Below, one piece after another: positions 1 through 13,120 of a DNA stretch of 64,000 nucleotides. Numbering within the stretch: the first letter of the stretch is position 1; each line of letters opens with the position of its first letter. Under the pieces are notes generated by a model. It was not told the DNA's origin and ran no database searches. It saw only the letters and a program-made list of their open reading frames with translations. A program made the translations under genes and the position numbers. Source of the DNA: Pieris napi (taxonomy: Eukaryota; Arthropoda; Insecta; Lepidoptera; Pieridae); contig NC_062234.1 in assembly GCF_905475465.1 (NCBI RefSeq), positions 12,113,001 to 12,177,000 of the forward strand, in the 5' to 3' direction.

Positions 1-25
1 TAAACATTCTATTACATATCCTTAC

Positions 26-2085
26 ATTTGATGGGCGCTTCAAAGGACTTGGCAACAGTGACCATCACGTTTGTACCAAACACCCAGAAAATATCATACA
101 AAAAGAGTCCAGACAATAAAATACAGCCAGTAACAACATTGTTAAGTTGCAGAAGCTCTACTCCATTGATTGCAAATGCAATACCAAACAGATTGTTTGC
201 GATCCAGTGCTGAAAATTTAAAATTGATTTAACAGAAATAATACAATATGTCCTCTTATTAGCTCTATGCCTAAGTGGTTATGGCGCATGGCTCATCCCA
301 GAGTAGTACTTAATGGATAGCATTTAATTACCAAAACCGATTAAAAATACTACAGTACAAGAATACAGTGGAAGACATGACAAAATGTTGTTCAGTTCAA
401 GCCAGTTTCGAGTTAAGCATTTTTTATTATAAAAATAGCTTTATGCTCTATTCTAAATAATCTTAACTATGATAAATTTCAAATTCGTCTACTAGCACAA
501 TTGTCTTAAAACTGTTAACAAAATTTTCACTTTCACATGTAGATTCTATATGTCACAGAAATGTTTCACATAATATTCTAGTCATAATTTTTCCTCATAA
601 CACTGTGTATAAATTAAAAAAAAATTAATAAAATTTATAACGCAAAGTAACTCACCTTCTTATGTAAATACCAGAGGCCGAAGACGAAAGAAATAACCAG
701 ACATATGACATCATAAGAGGTGAACTTATAGTTGACCACATCTCGATCACCTCGAGTAAATAATATGTGGTAGGGCACCTTTGAAACTGATGCTGGCATC
801 ATAACTGATATGATTGGGCTGCGTTTGGAGAATAATTAGTTATAGCGTTTTCTTTAAATTATGTCTATAACTAATATGAACATTATTCTTAGTCGCATGA
901 TTAACAAGACACATAGAGCATGGTAATATAATTAAGCCATGTTTTACTAATATTAATAATTTTGAAATATTGTACTGTAAGAAACTAATATATAGAAGTT
1001 TATAGAAGCAAAATCTTAGAATAAAATTATTACTACAAAAAATTCTTAAACTCACCTTAGTAAATGACTAAGTGCCAATACTCCTAAGAAAAAGAAGTAA
1101 CCCGTAAGAAGCAGGTTTATATACTCTTTGGAGAAGAACTGGAAGAATATGTAGAGACCAAATAAAGCACATGAGGCAATCACTGGGAACATGAGTGCAT
1201 CACGGTTGGACATTGTTTCAGGGCGCTCACCAGATTCCTACAAATTAAGATTTTTAAGATAATGCCATGCTTATTCATGTTTATACTTAAGTTGATTAAC
1301 TAATTTATTAAAAAATATAATAATATTGTATATTCTATTATTTAATATTACAATGATTTTAAATTGAAACTACTATAATTCAACTATTAAAACTAGGTAA
1401 AATGAGAAAGAGACTAACTGGACTCAGAAAACAGTGTGTCAAAGGCAACAATTTCAAATATAGTAATTGTGGAAGATATAATTTTTTTTTTGACTTGTTT
1501 CATTGTTAAGTCTAACGAGTTAATAAAGTTTTCTATCATTAATCAATAAATATGTGGGATCCTACAGTACTAACACATATTACATTCTAAGAAAAATTAG
1601 ACAAAGAATTTAAAAAAGAGTATCAACTGAAAAAAACTGTCCATCCTTTTCTCTATACCCTAAAACTCTGTAAATTCAGATAGGGAGATGTACATTTCAA
1701 TAGCCAAGAGCATATATTGAAGAATATAATTATCGTTACTACAAATAGCAGTATGGTGTTAGTAAGAAGAGCACTGCCACGATGACAAATACGTTTGAAC
1801 TAATACTTCTCGCCATTTTACTTGCATCTTGGAAAAGTAGTATTATGTTTAATTCTATGTAATATTTTGCACCCTATAATAAAATATATATACCTTTTGC
1901 TCTTTAAGATATTTCACTGAACGAAATGATCCGAAAAATATGGGTAAAATTGCCATGACCACCAAACTTAAGTACGCGACCGCCACCCCTTCTATACTCA
2001 TATAAGGTTTGGTTGTTCCATTATGTAAAGTTTCTTTTATACTTTCTTCTATATTAACCGGTATTTCTGTCACGGATTCTGCCAT
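26..2085 (-). CDS. SPP: Signal peptide peptidase (HM13/SPP), 5' part of the gene
   Basis: Intramembrane aspartyl protease of the ER that cleaves leftover signal peptides within the membrane. Four exons are visible: 1894-2085 (start ATG at 2085), 1056-1237, 656-818 and 26-209. All have GT-AG borders and compatible phases, giving about 240 residues; the family is usually near 380. The N-terminus has an NGT glycosylation sequon and a first membrane segment containing MAILPIFFGSFRSV, typical of HM13. Exon 2 carries SNRDALMFPVIASC and exon 4 carries GLFLYDIFWVFGTN, which includes the first catalytic Asp (YD motif). The last visible exon ends in phase 1 after EAPIK, so the GxGD and PAL motifs must lie left of the window. 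The gene is divergent from the TECPR2-like gene. Identification rests on strong remembered similarity to vertebrate HM13. Confidence 0.95.
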
Positions 2086-2636
2086 TTTATTATAAAAATA
2101 AAGTTTTCTAAGTACTGCTACGCGTCCTGCTCCTACGGGTACAAATTTGACAATATAATAACAAATGTCAAGTCTAAAGCTAAACGAACACGTCAGTCGT
2201 CATAGCTATCCGTTTTTTTCTCTTTATGGCTCTGGCACGGATTTGCTATCCGCTGTGTTGGCAATCTACTATTTATTAATATTCGTTCAGTAATTGGATT
2301 TGTTAGATTTAAAATTACTTTTCAAATAATAATATTATTTCTTATAAAAATATTACAGATTTTTTAATATTATTTATTTATTATATGTTAAAAATTTACA
2401 TGCTTAGGAACTGGTGTTTTTTACAGTTATGTTTATTTTTATACTTTCTTTTTTTGACAGTTGACAATTTATATTAGAGTAGAAAAACTGAGAGTTGAAA
2501 ACTGTACTTAAATATAGTTAAGTTACGAGGTTTCCTATTATTTTCTTATTAGAAGTCAAAATTTGACTCGGTTTCTAGAAAATATGCATTTAATACGGCA
2601 TAGAATATGAACCCAAAGTAAAGCCAGGGAGAAAAA
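2086..2636. promoter_or_regulatory. Divergent intergenic region between SPP and TECPR2-like
   Basis: These 551 bp separate the start codons of two genes pointing away from each other, so the region should hold both promoters or one bidirectional promoter. The sequence is AT-rich, and I recognise no clear TATA box or strong core element. The 5' untranslated regions must also lie here. Confidence 0.5.
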
Positions 2637-5600
2637 ATGGAAGTTACAAGTGGTGCAGAGGAAGGTTTTGTACGAGAATGGACACCTTGTTCACATATTT
2701 TGAGCTTGATACCACCAAAAATCCAAAATGGAATATTTTCTAATGAACTGTGCTTGACCTGTGTTGATGCTGTTAGTGAATACATAGCTTTAGGAACGAA
2801 TGTGGGACTGGTGTATTGGTATGATAGGAAAAAAGGCAATATACAACGACTTCGCTGTGAGGTATGTTTTTGGTCACCTTGTAACAATTTCGCAAGAATT
2901 GGTTTCTAATAGCAATTAGCTAAGTTTCTAGAACTTATCTTATCTTACTTATTATAATATTAGTCCTGTAAAAAAAACTAAGCTAATTTGTCAAATATTT
3001 CACATTAATATAATATTTTTAAGCATCTTTTTTCTTTTAATATAACATTTTTAAGGTATTTGGTTTTGGTAAGTGGTTCACCACATTCAAAACCTAAATT
3101 ACATAATGAAATTGCACTTTAAGTCCTAAACCTTGTTTTTAGGCCTCTACATCCCCCATAACCTTTGTAAAGATAGTAAGCACAGTGGATTATATGGTTG
3201 GAGCAGGTAATGCAACAGGACAAGTTACAGTATTTCAAATTCCTAAAGAGCACCCTGAAAATGTTCCTGATACTTTTAAGCCTAAAGTAGAACCCAAAGT
3301 TGAAAGGTGAGTAAAGATTACTTGAAGTTTCTAACTGTTTAGGCTTAAAATTGTTTAAATTTTTATGATGATTCCATCTTAAAACTATCTTAAATAAAAC
3401 TTGTTAAAGCATTAAGTAAACTGTTTAGCCAGATAAAATCATGAAATGTATAAAGTCTATAACTATTTGTATGGTTTAGGTATACTATTGGAGACCTACA
3501 TAAAAGTAAAATAACTTCAATTGAATGGTCTAAAAATGGGATGAGACTGTTTTCTGGTGACAAAGACGGTGTAATTATTATGACTGAAATTGATTTTTAC
3601 ATGGTAAGTACATTAACCTGCCTATCTAAAAGAGATACTTGACATTATTTAAAAAAATGTATATATTTGTGCTCGATAGATAGATCTAATTTATTATATT
3701 TAATTTTCATATAATTGTTGATGTCAGTAATTATGTAGGTATAGAATTGAATTCTAACAAATGAAATCTATGTATTAGATAGCTTATCAGTCAATATAAC
3801 AATTACAATGGAACCAGCTGATGAATAAAGTCAGGGGGTTACCCTCTTACAACTGAAGTCATATCTAAATATAGATTTAAAGATAAATACAATCATTTTA
3901 TCTTCCCCTGGTTACTTTATGTTTAATATACTAATAGTAAATTTTTAAATTTCTAAACCAATGTTTAATTTTTAGCATGAGCTTATGTAGAAAAAAGATG
4001 ATTATTTTACTGTCTAGTGCTCTTTCTTTAAAATACTAGTAGTACTAACATGTATGACTTATAGGTTATTAGAAATTTGCTGTCATTGCACTCTATTTGG
4101 AAAAAGTCTATTTTCTATGTTTCTTAGAATGGTTTGCTTGTTCACAGCACTTATGCAAGTCAATGGAGATAGTGAATGAACAACATGAGATTGTACAAAT
4201 GAGTTACTATCAAAACACTTTATTAGTGTCGAGCAAGTACCGCAGCATAGTGTGTGAACGACGAGACAACCGGTGGCACGTCAACCAACTGGGCAAAAAA
4301 GAAAGAAAAAGGTAATATCAATCGAAACCGAAACAAATAACCAAACCAAACGCATGTAACAGAAACCGGAACTCCATTAGGAATGTAGTTTAAAGGCAAG
4401 CAACTTTTTGTGTGTATTACAACAATTTCTTATATTAATTGTAAACTCGAACGAAATAACGAATTTTTATTCGTTATAGAGAGTTTTCGTTATAGGGATG
4501 GAAGAGAAAAAACTACCAAATTTAACCATTTAATTTTATTACTATCAATAGGTAAGGTAAGTAGGTAATTCAAAACACATACAATACATAACGCTTTTCT
4601 TTTACTGGCCATCTTGACAGTTTCAAAGTTTGTTTACGACTGAGAGACCAAAATTTCCTACAGGCAATGTTATCTAAGAAAAATAGCACACGTGTTAATG
4701 CAATTAACAATAACAAAGGCTAGACGGTCGTTTATGACCTCAGGTGTCTTTCTTAGAAATTATGTTGTTGATGTCTATAATATGTAAATATTTATTTGTT
4801 ATAGAGAATGAATGTTGCGTTATAAAGAGGGAATCAAAGTATAGGTTCTGTGTTAAACCAAACAAATGTAACTAATTTTTATGTGTTAGAGAGTGGTTCG
4901 TTGTAACGAATGACGTTATAAAGATACGTTTATACTATATACGTATTAGGAACTAGTATGTTTTAATAATTAGAGTTACATAAGTTTGAGTTTCTATCTG
5001 CTGACATACAAAATATAGAAATCGGAAGAGGAATTTATTAGCAATTACAACATTGTATTTTGATGATTTCAGTTTGTGCTCCTTGGGCGCGGTTTTCCAG
5101 TACTCATATGCGCAGGGCGGAGCTGCAAACGCATACTGCGCACGCGCAGGTCTGAGGCTTTGGCGAGCCGATCGGGCCGGAAATGTTCTTCAGACATTGT
5201 TATTCAAGGTTAGTAATAAAATGTTCATAATAGTCATCCAAAACTATAAAAGTTTTGTATGAAACTTACGTTAATTATTCGTTATTTTATCTAGATTTTG
5301 ACTATTTTTTATGATTTTGAGGCTATCATATATTTATGAGTCTAATTCAGTAATTTTAAGAGCAACAAACACCTGAGACCAAACTTTTCTTGAAACGAGT
5401 TATATCTTTAAGGTCTATCTATCTTTACCTTTGAAAAATGTGGAGTATTGTCTATACATTTAAATAAAAGCTACTCACAACGAATTAGGAAGATTAAAAA
5501 ATAGTATAACACTACCAAAAATATATTTCAAATTTTCATTTGTAGGAAGCCATCTCTAACCCTCTAACAGTGGCGGAGCTGCTGAACCCGTCCCAGAAGA

Positions 5601-8600
5601 AGCACAGTCACTCGGAGAAGGAGTACAACTTTGGTCCCTTACACGTGTTCCGCGAAAATTTTTTGGTCTCACACAACGAACACTTCCTCTATGTGTTGGA
5701 CCCGAGGTCGCTCACCGCCGTGGCTGTCGTTGACGATCTTAGACGGTAAGATCCATTAACCGACTACAAAAAGGAGGCTATCACTTATTAACTGTATTTT
5801 TCACGCTTTATATTAGCTACACCTGTATGTATGTATGTCTGTATGTATGTATGTATGTATGTAACCGACTCCTTCGGACTCGATTTTGACCCACTTTTAA
5901 CGAACAGATTTTATTCAAATTTTGCGCACCTGTCAAAGATCGATGACAATGCAATAATCCGAAAAATTTTTTTTAACTAAAATAAATAATAGCTGTGTGC
6001 CATATTCGTCTATAGATCAACCCACGCTTTTTCACAATAATACCAGTATTTTTTGTTCATTACCATTTTCAGCCTAAATTAGGAATTATTTTTCACTTTT
6101 TAGTTTGATGTGCTTTAAAAGCGTGTTTTTTAGTTTTTTTAAACTATTATTTATTAATTGTAGAATTATCGGTTTAGGTATTAATGTGTAGTTCTATCGT
6201 ATTAGTAATACCTGTAACAAAAGAATGTGGGAAATAAATGTTGTTGGAATTGGATTTGAGTGTGGTATCTTTCTGAGGCAACCAACCTTAAGGAACAGTC
6301 CAAGTTTTAGAATATAGTCCGTCGTTTTTGTATTTATATCCCAAGATTCAGTTGTTTTTGAGATATGGATAATCACGCAATTCTGGAGGAAACATGTATA
6401 ATATAGGTGAATGTTGACTGGTATTTGATTTTTTTTTAATTACCGTTCTTTACATTTAGTCAATTATAAAAAAGCGGCCTTATCGCTATATTCTATATAA
6501 CGAATTTCGATAATCTTTCCGAAATTAATTATTTATTCATGAAACAATTACAATATAAAATTTACGTGTCTGAGGTTCTCTCTCGGCAAAGCCTTTTTAG
6601 TATTTTTTTTTTCAGTATCCTGTCGGTATCCGTGAACAAGGAAGAAATTTTCATCCTGGAAGGGGAGAGGTCTCTTGTGCGTCTGGCACATAAGCCAGAG
6701 CCAGCGACGCTTGCGCAAGGTCTGTTCGCCAATAGGCAATCCTCACTCAACCAGTAAAAGTTCATTGTTTAACCAGCAAGTCGGATATTATTCGAAAATA
6801 TTGCACTGGAAAATTCACCTTAAAACAAGGCAATAAAAACCCCACATTATATATTCACGGAAGTTAAAATTGATAAATAAAAGTTCACCTTTATTGCGTT
6901 GCATTAAGGTGCAATTTACAATGAAAAATTGTATTAGACTTGCTGCACCAACCCCTTTATACCAACTCTCTTATATATTAGTCCGAAGATGATGTGATTT
7001 TGTTCAGAAATATTTAATGAAAAAGACGCGGAAACTATATATATTTCGTGTTTCGATTTGAAGTACGATTTTTAGACAGTGATATCAAATTAGAACCATA
7101 GACTAAAGTGACCGATAGCAGACTCGGGTTGGATGTTTCTCTGATACCAATTTTTTTTCGTTTTAATAAAATGAGTAAATTCATTATTAAAACACCGCTT
7201 TTAATATATAACCTCAATTGTTGTTTCAAATAATACAACCTATGAATAACAATACTATGGTCATTAATATAATTACAAAATTATATCAAAACGTGAATTT
7301 TTTATTTACATAAATGGACGAGGTCTCACGCTTACCAACTGCTGTAAATCACTCGAGCGTCGTGTTATGTAAATAATAAACTCCCGTTTATATCCGAGTT
7401 ATAAACGAAACTTTTGAACGCGTCGCTTGATTGTCATTGGTCTAGAGACGTTGACCAATCACAATCAAGCGAATCATAGTTTTTTTTTAAAACAGCACCT
7501 AAGGTTTTGTTTTAGCATACAGTTTTTAGGACGAGTTCCAATTGAAAATTATTTCTATTGATGATTTTATTGTATTGTTATTCTTAGCGTATTTACTTAT
7601 AAAAATGATGTTTATTTTTTTAATACTTTTAGTTTAGAAAATTTTATTTTTCACAAATACTTAGTGCCTTACGAATACCAAATAAGGACCAATGCTATAT
7701 TTTTTATGCATTTTACCATTTAGGATAAGAATTACGTGGTACTTAATATTTTTAACTTTAATCACTAGTCTTTTACGGCAAATAACAAATAATGGAGGTT
7801 TTTATAAAATGTAGCGTAGATTCTTGATGATAATGGTGCTGTTGACTTTACTCTGTTTTACCACATTGTAAACAATTTGAGAGAAAGAGATGAATATAGT
7901 ATCAGTATTTTAATAACCATAACCATTTTGTAAAATTTTCTTAGAAAATTATTGGCATCTGTATATCTATATATGGCTCTTGGTTTCAGATTTCATTCAA
8001 CTTTTTTCTTGATAATTATCTTTGTCGACATGGTTTGATTTAGGAAAAGATTTGATGGTTTGGTTCTCCTGTGAATGACACACGCTTGCTTGTTGCGTGT
8101 AAAATATAAATTAACAGATACAGAAGTGTCGATTTTCGTATATATTAATTTGCTTTTTTATAGGATGCGATAGTAATCATTGCTTTTTCTAGCATAAAAA
8201 GTATTTTTAATTATAAATTCATCAGTGCCTTACTAAATAATGCATGTTTAATATGCATGAATATCTGTGTTATATGAGTATTAATGTTAGTGATCGAACC
8301 ATTTTTAAAGCATGCGCTAAAATCTAAATCATTCCTTTCGCATTTTATAGTACATATTATTATGTTTTCGCATTTAAGTCTTAGATACAAGTATTAATAG
8401 AAATGATCAGTGACTTACTCCGCTATTTATGTGTTGGATAGTTTGAAAAAAGATGATCTCAATTGTACAAGCAAGTATATAGAAATAAAATCATGTGCGC
8501 AGCTGGTTTTAGAACCCCGAGGTGGTTAGAAAGCTGTGTTGTGAATTCGATTTCACTTATGCACGAATTTATGTAAATGTGCGTTATTTGTGAAGGCAAA

Positions 8601-11056
8601 CTTCGTGAGGAATCCGATATCCCTTAGACACAAAAAATCGATGACAGGATGGGATAAGTCTTATTACACTGTCTATTAAAGCCCAAGAACCATTTAGGGT
8701 TGTAGCACTGGATTATTAATACTATTATTAAAAATGCTGGAATTATGTTCTGAAGAATTCCTTTCTCAATATATGTACATTGTCCGATGAACAAGAAATA
8801 TTCAATAGCAGAGCAAGTTCCTGATCAGTTTGTTTTTTTACATATCATTAAAAATGTTTATACCTAAAAAATAATGAGGTACTTAACTAATTTTATTACC
8901 TTAAGTCATTTATTAGTAATTAAAGTGAATTTAGATCTAGTCTCATATAGGTTGATTTTTATGATGATTTGGTTTCGCACAATTTGTTGTAACAGGCATT
9001 GTTAAATAGGCTAATTTTATAAGTAACATTTCTTATTATGCCGACGAATGATAATTTGACATTAAACCAAATCGGTGCTTCCATTTCCTTCATTCATTAT
9101 ATTACGAGTGAACGAAATTATTTTGTAGACAACGATACCAGCAAGGCCATTGTACTTTGTTAATATATGTTTTTGTTTTATTTGCGCATTTTTATTTTAA
9201 CAATTCTTTTCAAATTAATTTTCCTTTTACCATTTTTCAACCGCTTGTTGTTGTTTTGTGAGCAATGGCTCTGTTGGATGTTGTGCTTTTTATCTGTTCT
9301 GCTTTTAATCGTACTAAGTCTATATAAATTTAACAGACGAGCCGATAATGTCCAAATCGCTCACAACGCTCCAGCAAGCGGTGAATACAGTCTATGACCT
9401 CACACACATCGATCAAGCAGTACCCTACGTCACGAGCGTTCTCGAACAGCCCATAGCCATGTTCACGCGCAACGAGACTATAGACAACGTACCGAACGGA
9501 GAAGAATGTTTCGAACTCCCGCCAATAAAGCATCTACCGCGTGACATATCTGACAATGTTCTAGAATCTATTATAAACGAGTTTAGGGACGTGTCAAGTG
9601 ATGTAGAAGAAATAAGGCGGGTTAAATCTGAGGAGCTGCAAAGGAAGTTGAAGTTGTATAATAGCATAATGGAGAAAAAGTATGACGATGAGCTGATACA
9701 TAGTAGGCGCAGTCGGAGGAGGGATGCAGGGTCCGGTGGCAGTACCCCAAGGTTGATGACCCCAGTACGAAGCCGGTCTAGGAGCAGGTAAAACATTTTT
9801 TGTAAAATACGAGCCAGCAATACAAGACAGCTACCGCAGCCACCTACTTTTTTAATGGATGCGTTTTCGGCCTATAAGCCTACGGCCTATATTTAATACA
9901 TGGAGGTTGTATATCCTTGAGACAATCTCGTATCTCCTTGTAGAGGTCGATTCCACAGATTGCAAAAGGAAATCTACTAGGTAAAGCTAACTTCCACTGA
10001 TAATTTTTCATTACATGTACTTTTTCTCTCTGCATTGAAATGTTTTACGTTATAAATAGGAAGTTGCTCAATAATAGTCTATTTAAATCCCGAATTGCTA
10101 ACTGTAGGTACTACGTGCAGTGATTATCTTTAGTGAACATCTTATTTTTGTTGTTTCAGAGATGTCAGCTACACCAGTCCTTGTGTAATGAATGTTAGTA
10201 TATATGGGTATGTATTGTTCTTTGTGGTTTTTTCTCACAAATCTTTGGTATTCCATACCGAATCTAAATACTTTTTCCAAAACTAATTTTAACGTCTCGC
10301 ATTAATTACCGATGGTATCTAGACTATTAAGACGTTCGTTAAATGATTCAATTTTTTTAATGCTTTTCGGCCTCCTGTCTAATATCGATTATAGTCAAGT
10401 ATTGCGGGACATATTGTCGATTGTTTTTTTAAATTACTGGTCTCTGTAGACGAACGTTCCTAGTATTAATTGCGTGAGAATGTGTAAAGAAGTTTGAACG
10501 CACGACCACGACTTATCGACCAACAAGGAAAACTGTTTAAATTATAATTCAGCTTTTGACTGGTAAGCTACCAAAACTATTCATTTACAATATATCTTTC
10601 AGGAACAATCTAGATCAAAACGATGAACAACTCGAGAAGCAAATAGAAGAAAAAGAGAAGATATTAGCGAAAATGCTGAACTTAGAATCTCTTAGTATCA
10701 AGAGTCTTGACAGCAATGTAACCTACGAGGATCCAATCTACAAACCAATAGATACAAAAGACAGTAAATTTATGGTCAAAGATGTCAATAAAACTATAGA
10801 CGATAAGAAAGAAATACAAGATATTAACAAGCCCATAGATAACAAAACACAGATTAAAAAAGTTGATACGAAAGTGGAAAAACCAATGAGTAAAGTCGAC
10901 AAAATAACAGATTTGGTTCCTAAAGTAATGCAGTTGCCGAATAATTGGAATTTGGAGAGTATTGAGCTAAGATTAGAAATGAAAAATGGAGCTAAAGACG
11001 GCTTAAATCTGCTCTCTCCTGACGACCATTTGGATAGCGAATGGGAGGTAATTTAG
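2637..11056 (+). CDS. TECPR2: TECPR2-like WD40 protein with C-terminal LIR, lacking tectonin repeats
   Basis: Human TECPR2 is an autophagy and trafficking factor that binds Atg8 proteins through a C-terminal LIR. Nine exons: 2637-2861, 3143-3306, 3480-3603, 4148-4311, 5073-5208, 5546-5745, 6616-6719, 9337-9787 and 10603-11056. Phases agree throughout and give 673 residues. Residues 1-372 match the TECPR2 propeller in order: IPPKIQNG, SIEWSKNGMRLFSGD, ARAGLRLWRAD, EEIFILEGERSLVRLA. Residues 373-522 hold a probable coiled coil around VEEIRRVKSEELQRKL and a basic Ser/Arg stretch. Exon 9 is acidic and lysine-rich and ends SEWEVI, matching the EDEWEVI end of human TECPR2. The human protein has about 1411 residues with tectonin repeats between these parts; no exon here encodes them. 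The start ATG is the first in the exon. The related HPS5 family was considered but fits less well. Confidence 0.88.
5825..5863 (+). repeat. (TATG)n microsatellite
   Basis: Tandem TATG/GTAT tetranucleotides with one interruption, in the intron after exon 6 of the TECPR2-like gene. Confidence 0.9.
8500..8722 (+). mobile_element. Degenerate tRNA-derived SINE
   Basis: The stretch has a tRNA-like head with a decayed B box near 8541-8553, then a body with ATGTGCGTTATTTGTGAAGG, and ends in a GGTTGTAGCACTGG-like tail. The same tail order (GAGGCCCAGACCTAAAAGG, then GTTGTAGCGC) appears in the better preserved copy at 61459. It lies in intron 7 of the TECPR2-like gene. The assignment rests on resemblance within the window and to lepidopteran SINEs in general. 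Confidence 0.55.
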
Positions 11057-11256
11057 AATTTGATTTTAATTTGATATGTGTGGTCAAATCTGGGACCACA
11101 TAACAGAAACAATTATGACTAGATTTAACACGAGTATTGCCATCGCAGTAATGATTTCTAGATCTTATGATTTTTATTAACTTTAAATTTATTGACTAAG
11201 TATATGAAACAATTTTTTTATATGTTAATGCGTGTTTTAAATGGTGTTATGAATAT

Positions 11257-11262
11257 AATAAA
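11257..11262 (+). terminator. AATAAA polyadenylation signal, TECPR2-like gene
   Basis: The first canonical AATAAA lies about 200 bp downstream of the TECPR2-like stop codon. It is a candidate only; cleavage was not observed. Confidence 0.45.
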
Positions 11263-12959
11263 TCAAAATGAATATATATAAATTCACTTAGTAAATTCAC
11301 ACGGGTTTCAAATATATACAGACTGCACAAAAAAAACTGCAATATATTGTGCCATGCCCAAGTAACCCAAATAATAATAATATTTACTTATAATAATTGA
11401 CATAATATTTACAATGTATAGAAGTAGGCATTCATAGTTAATTAAACCTAATCATCACACGCGTATTGTACGCAAGTAATTTTATATGACGTAAACGAAT
11501 GTGCATTTATAAGAGGCTCTTAAAAATAAGCTACCAGGACTAAACGTTGGTGGGTAAAAAAGGAACAAATTTTCAAAGAATATTTGAAGTATCGTTCAGT
11601 TACAACCTTTTTAAAACTGTTACGCTATACACTCATTAGTATTATATTCAAGGAAGCAACACAGTGTAGGAGTCACCGCTTGAATGCAAAGAAACTTGAC
11701 AGCCTGTTCATAATTAAAACTAACAGTTTATTCCAGAAAAGCGTTTAATTAATTGTAGTTAATATAAAAATAATTTACTCCTGATTGATATTTTGAGTAT
11801 TGACATATATGTATTTGAAATGTCGATTGTCAACATTTATTTTTTTGCTTTAACATAAGATCGCATAACATCGCGTAAAAATAGATAATTAATATATTAT
11901 AATAGCTCTCACATTCCTGGTATTAAAATTGCCTTTTTTCATTTGATCTGTATTGATTATGTTTTATATATCTATGATTTTAAGTATCTCAAATGTATTA
12001 TTATAAGTATTAAATTCGAAAATCAATATGTGTATAGATTAATATTTATTCAAGAAAATTATAAAGATTTAAAATCTTGTTTGACTTAAGTTTAATTCAG
12101 TGAAACCCGCTTCATAAATCGCTATAACCTCAAGAAGGAAATAATAATGCTTGCTCGCTTTTATGACATGTCGTCTTAAACGGGTTTCAGTGTGTTTTAT
12201 ATTTTGCAATCTTATGATTATTGGAATCTCTTTTGAAAAGTATTTTTTATACATAGGCTATAAAGAAACTATTGGCTTGTTTGTACTGAAATTTTCAGAA
12301 AATATTTTCCTTTAAGTGTAGGAATATTAATCATATTATATTTGTATAATTTTTTCCTAATTATATTTTCCGCTATCCGAAAGTAATACAGTAAAAGGTT
12401 CATTATTTACTTGTAGTTCTTTGGAGATAATTCTTTAGAGTTGTAATGTTATCTCAATAATTAATAATACTTGCATTAATAATTTAGAAGTGTGTTATTG
12501 GAGTGTCAATCAAACACTCAAACTTTTATTTTTTTACTATGACGAATCATGATATTATTATTTTTTTCAAATATAAGTAAAGCACTATATATCAATAAAG
12601 AATTGCCTTAACAAAATTGTTTTTCTTTCTTGCTTTGTGTCTGGGCGATGACCTACGACAGATTATTTTTTTTTAAAAATTGCGAAAACTTCCTCAAGTA
12701 GATATGATTTAAAAATTCAATAGATTAAGGTAATAGAAAAAAACAACATAATCATACAAACGTTTATTAAATACGTCGGGATGCGGCGCATCAAAAAGTA
12801 ACAAAAATTTTTGGTCCATCACAAATCTTAACCAAAATACAAATCACTTAATTTTCACAACAAAATATCCCAAAAAATTATATAAACCTCTAAAAATAAA
12901 CTAAATTGACATCTGTCATAACGGGTTAGTGCTATAAAATTATACACTTTGTCGCAAAC

Positions 12960-13120
12960 AAATTCTCGCGCTTACAGTTCCGTTCACTGGCTCAGTATCA
13001 GTCTCACGCGATCAGCGCGCGGGCGGCGCACGAACAAAAATGTACGCGCGCAGCTAGCAGCTTGCTCGCGAGCTGCACATTCGCGGCATATTCGCCAGAT
13101 GTGGACGCAGCCTTAGAGAA
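12960..13120. promoter_or_regulatory. GC/CpG-rich block, possible promoter, noncoding exon or transposon remnant
   Basis: A local island of CpG in AT-rich surroundings. A TATAAAA-like string lies just upstream near 12934, and TCAGT-type initiator strings occur near 12992-13002, which would suit a plus-strand start site. On the minus strand an ACTGTAAGC donor-like site near 12970 could end a noncoding first exon. No coding potential follows on either side, so a degenerate mobile element is an equal alternative. Confidence 0.25.

Noticed and set aside
285..310. tRNA-like string CTAAGTGGTTATGGCGCATGG
   Set aside because: It resembles an A box only; no B box or cloverleaf partner follows.
4430..4925. 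Possible third Tigger/pogo-like element with CGTTATAGAG strings
   Set aside because: The repeated strings resemble the element at 23762, but I could not find matching termini or a TA duplication.
9167..9397. Open frame starting MFLFYLRIFILTILFKL, hydrophobic
   Set aside because: It runs through the polypyrimidine tract of the intron before TECPR2-like exon 8 and overlaps that exon in another frame.
9425..9820. Minus-strand open frame of 131 codons
   Set aside because: It is the antisense shadow of TECPR2-like exon 8, which has a consistent phase and family position.
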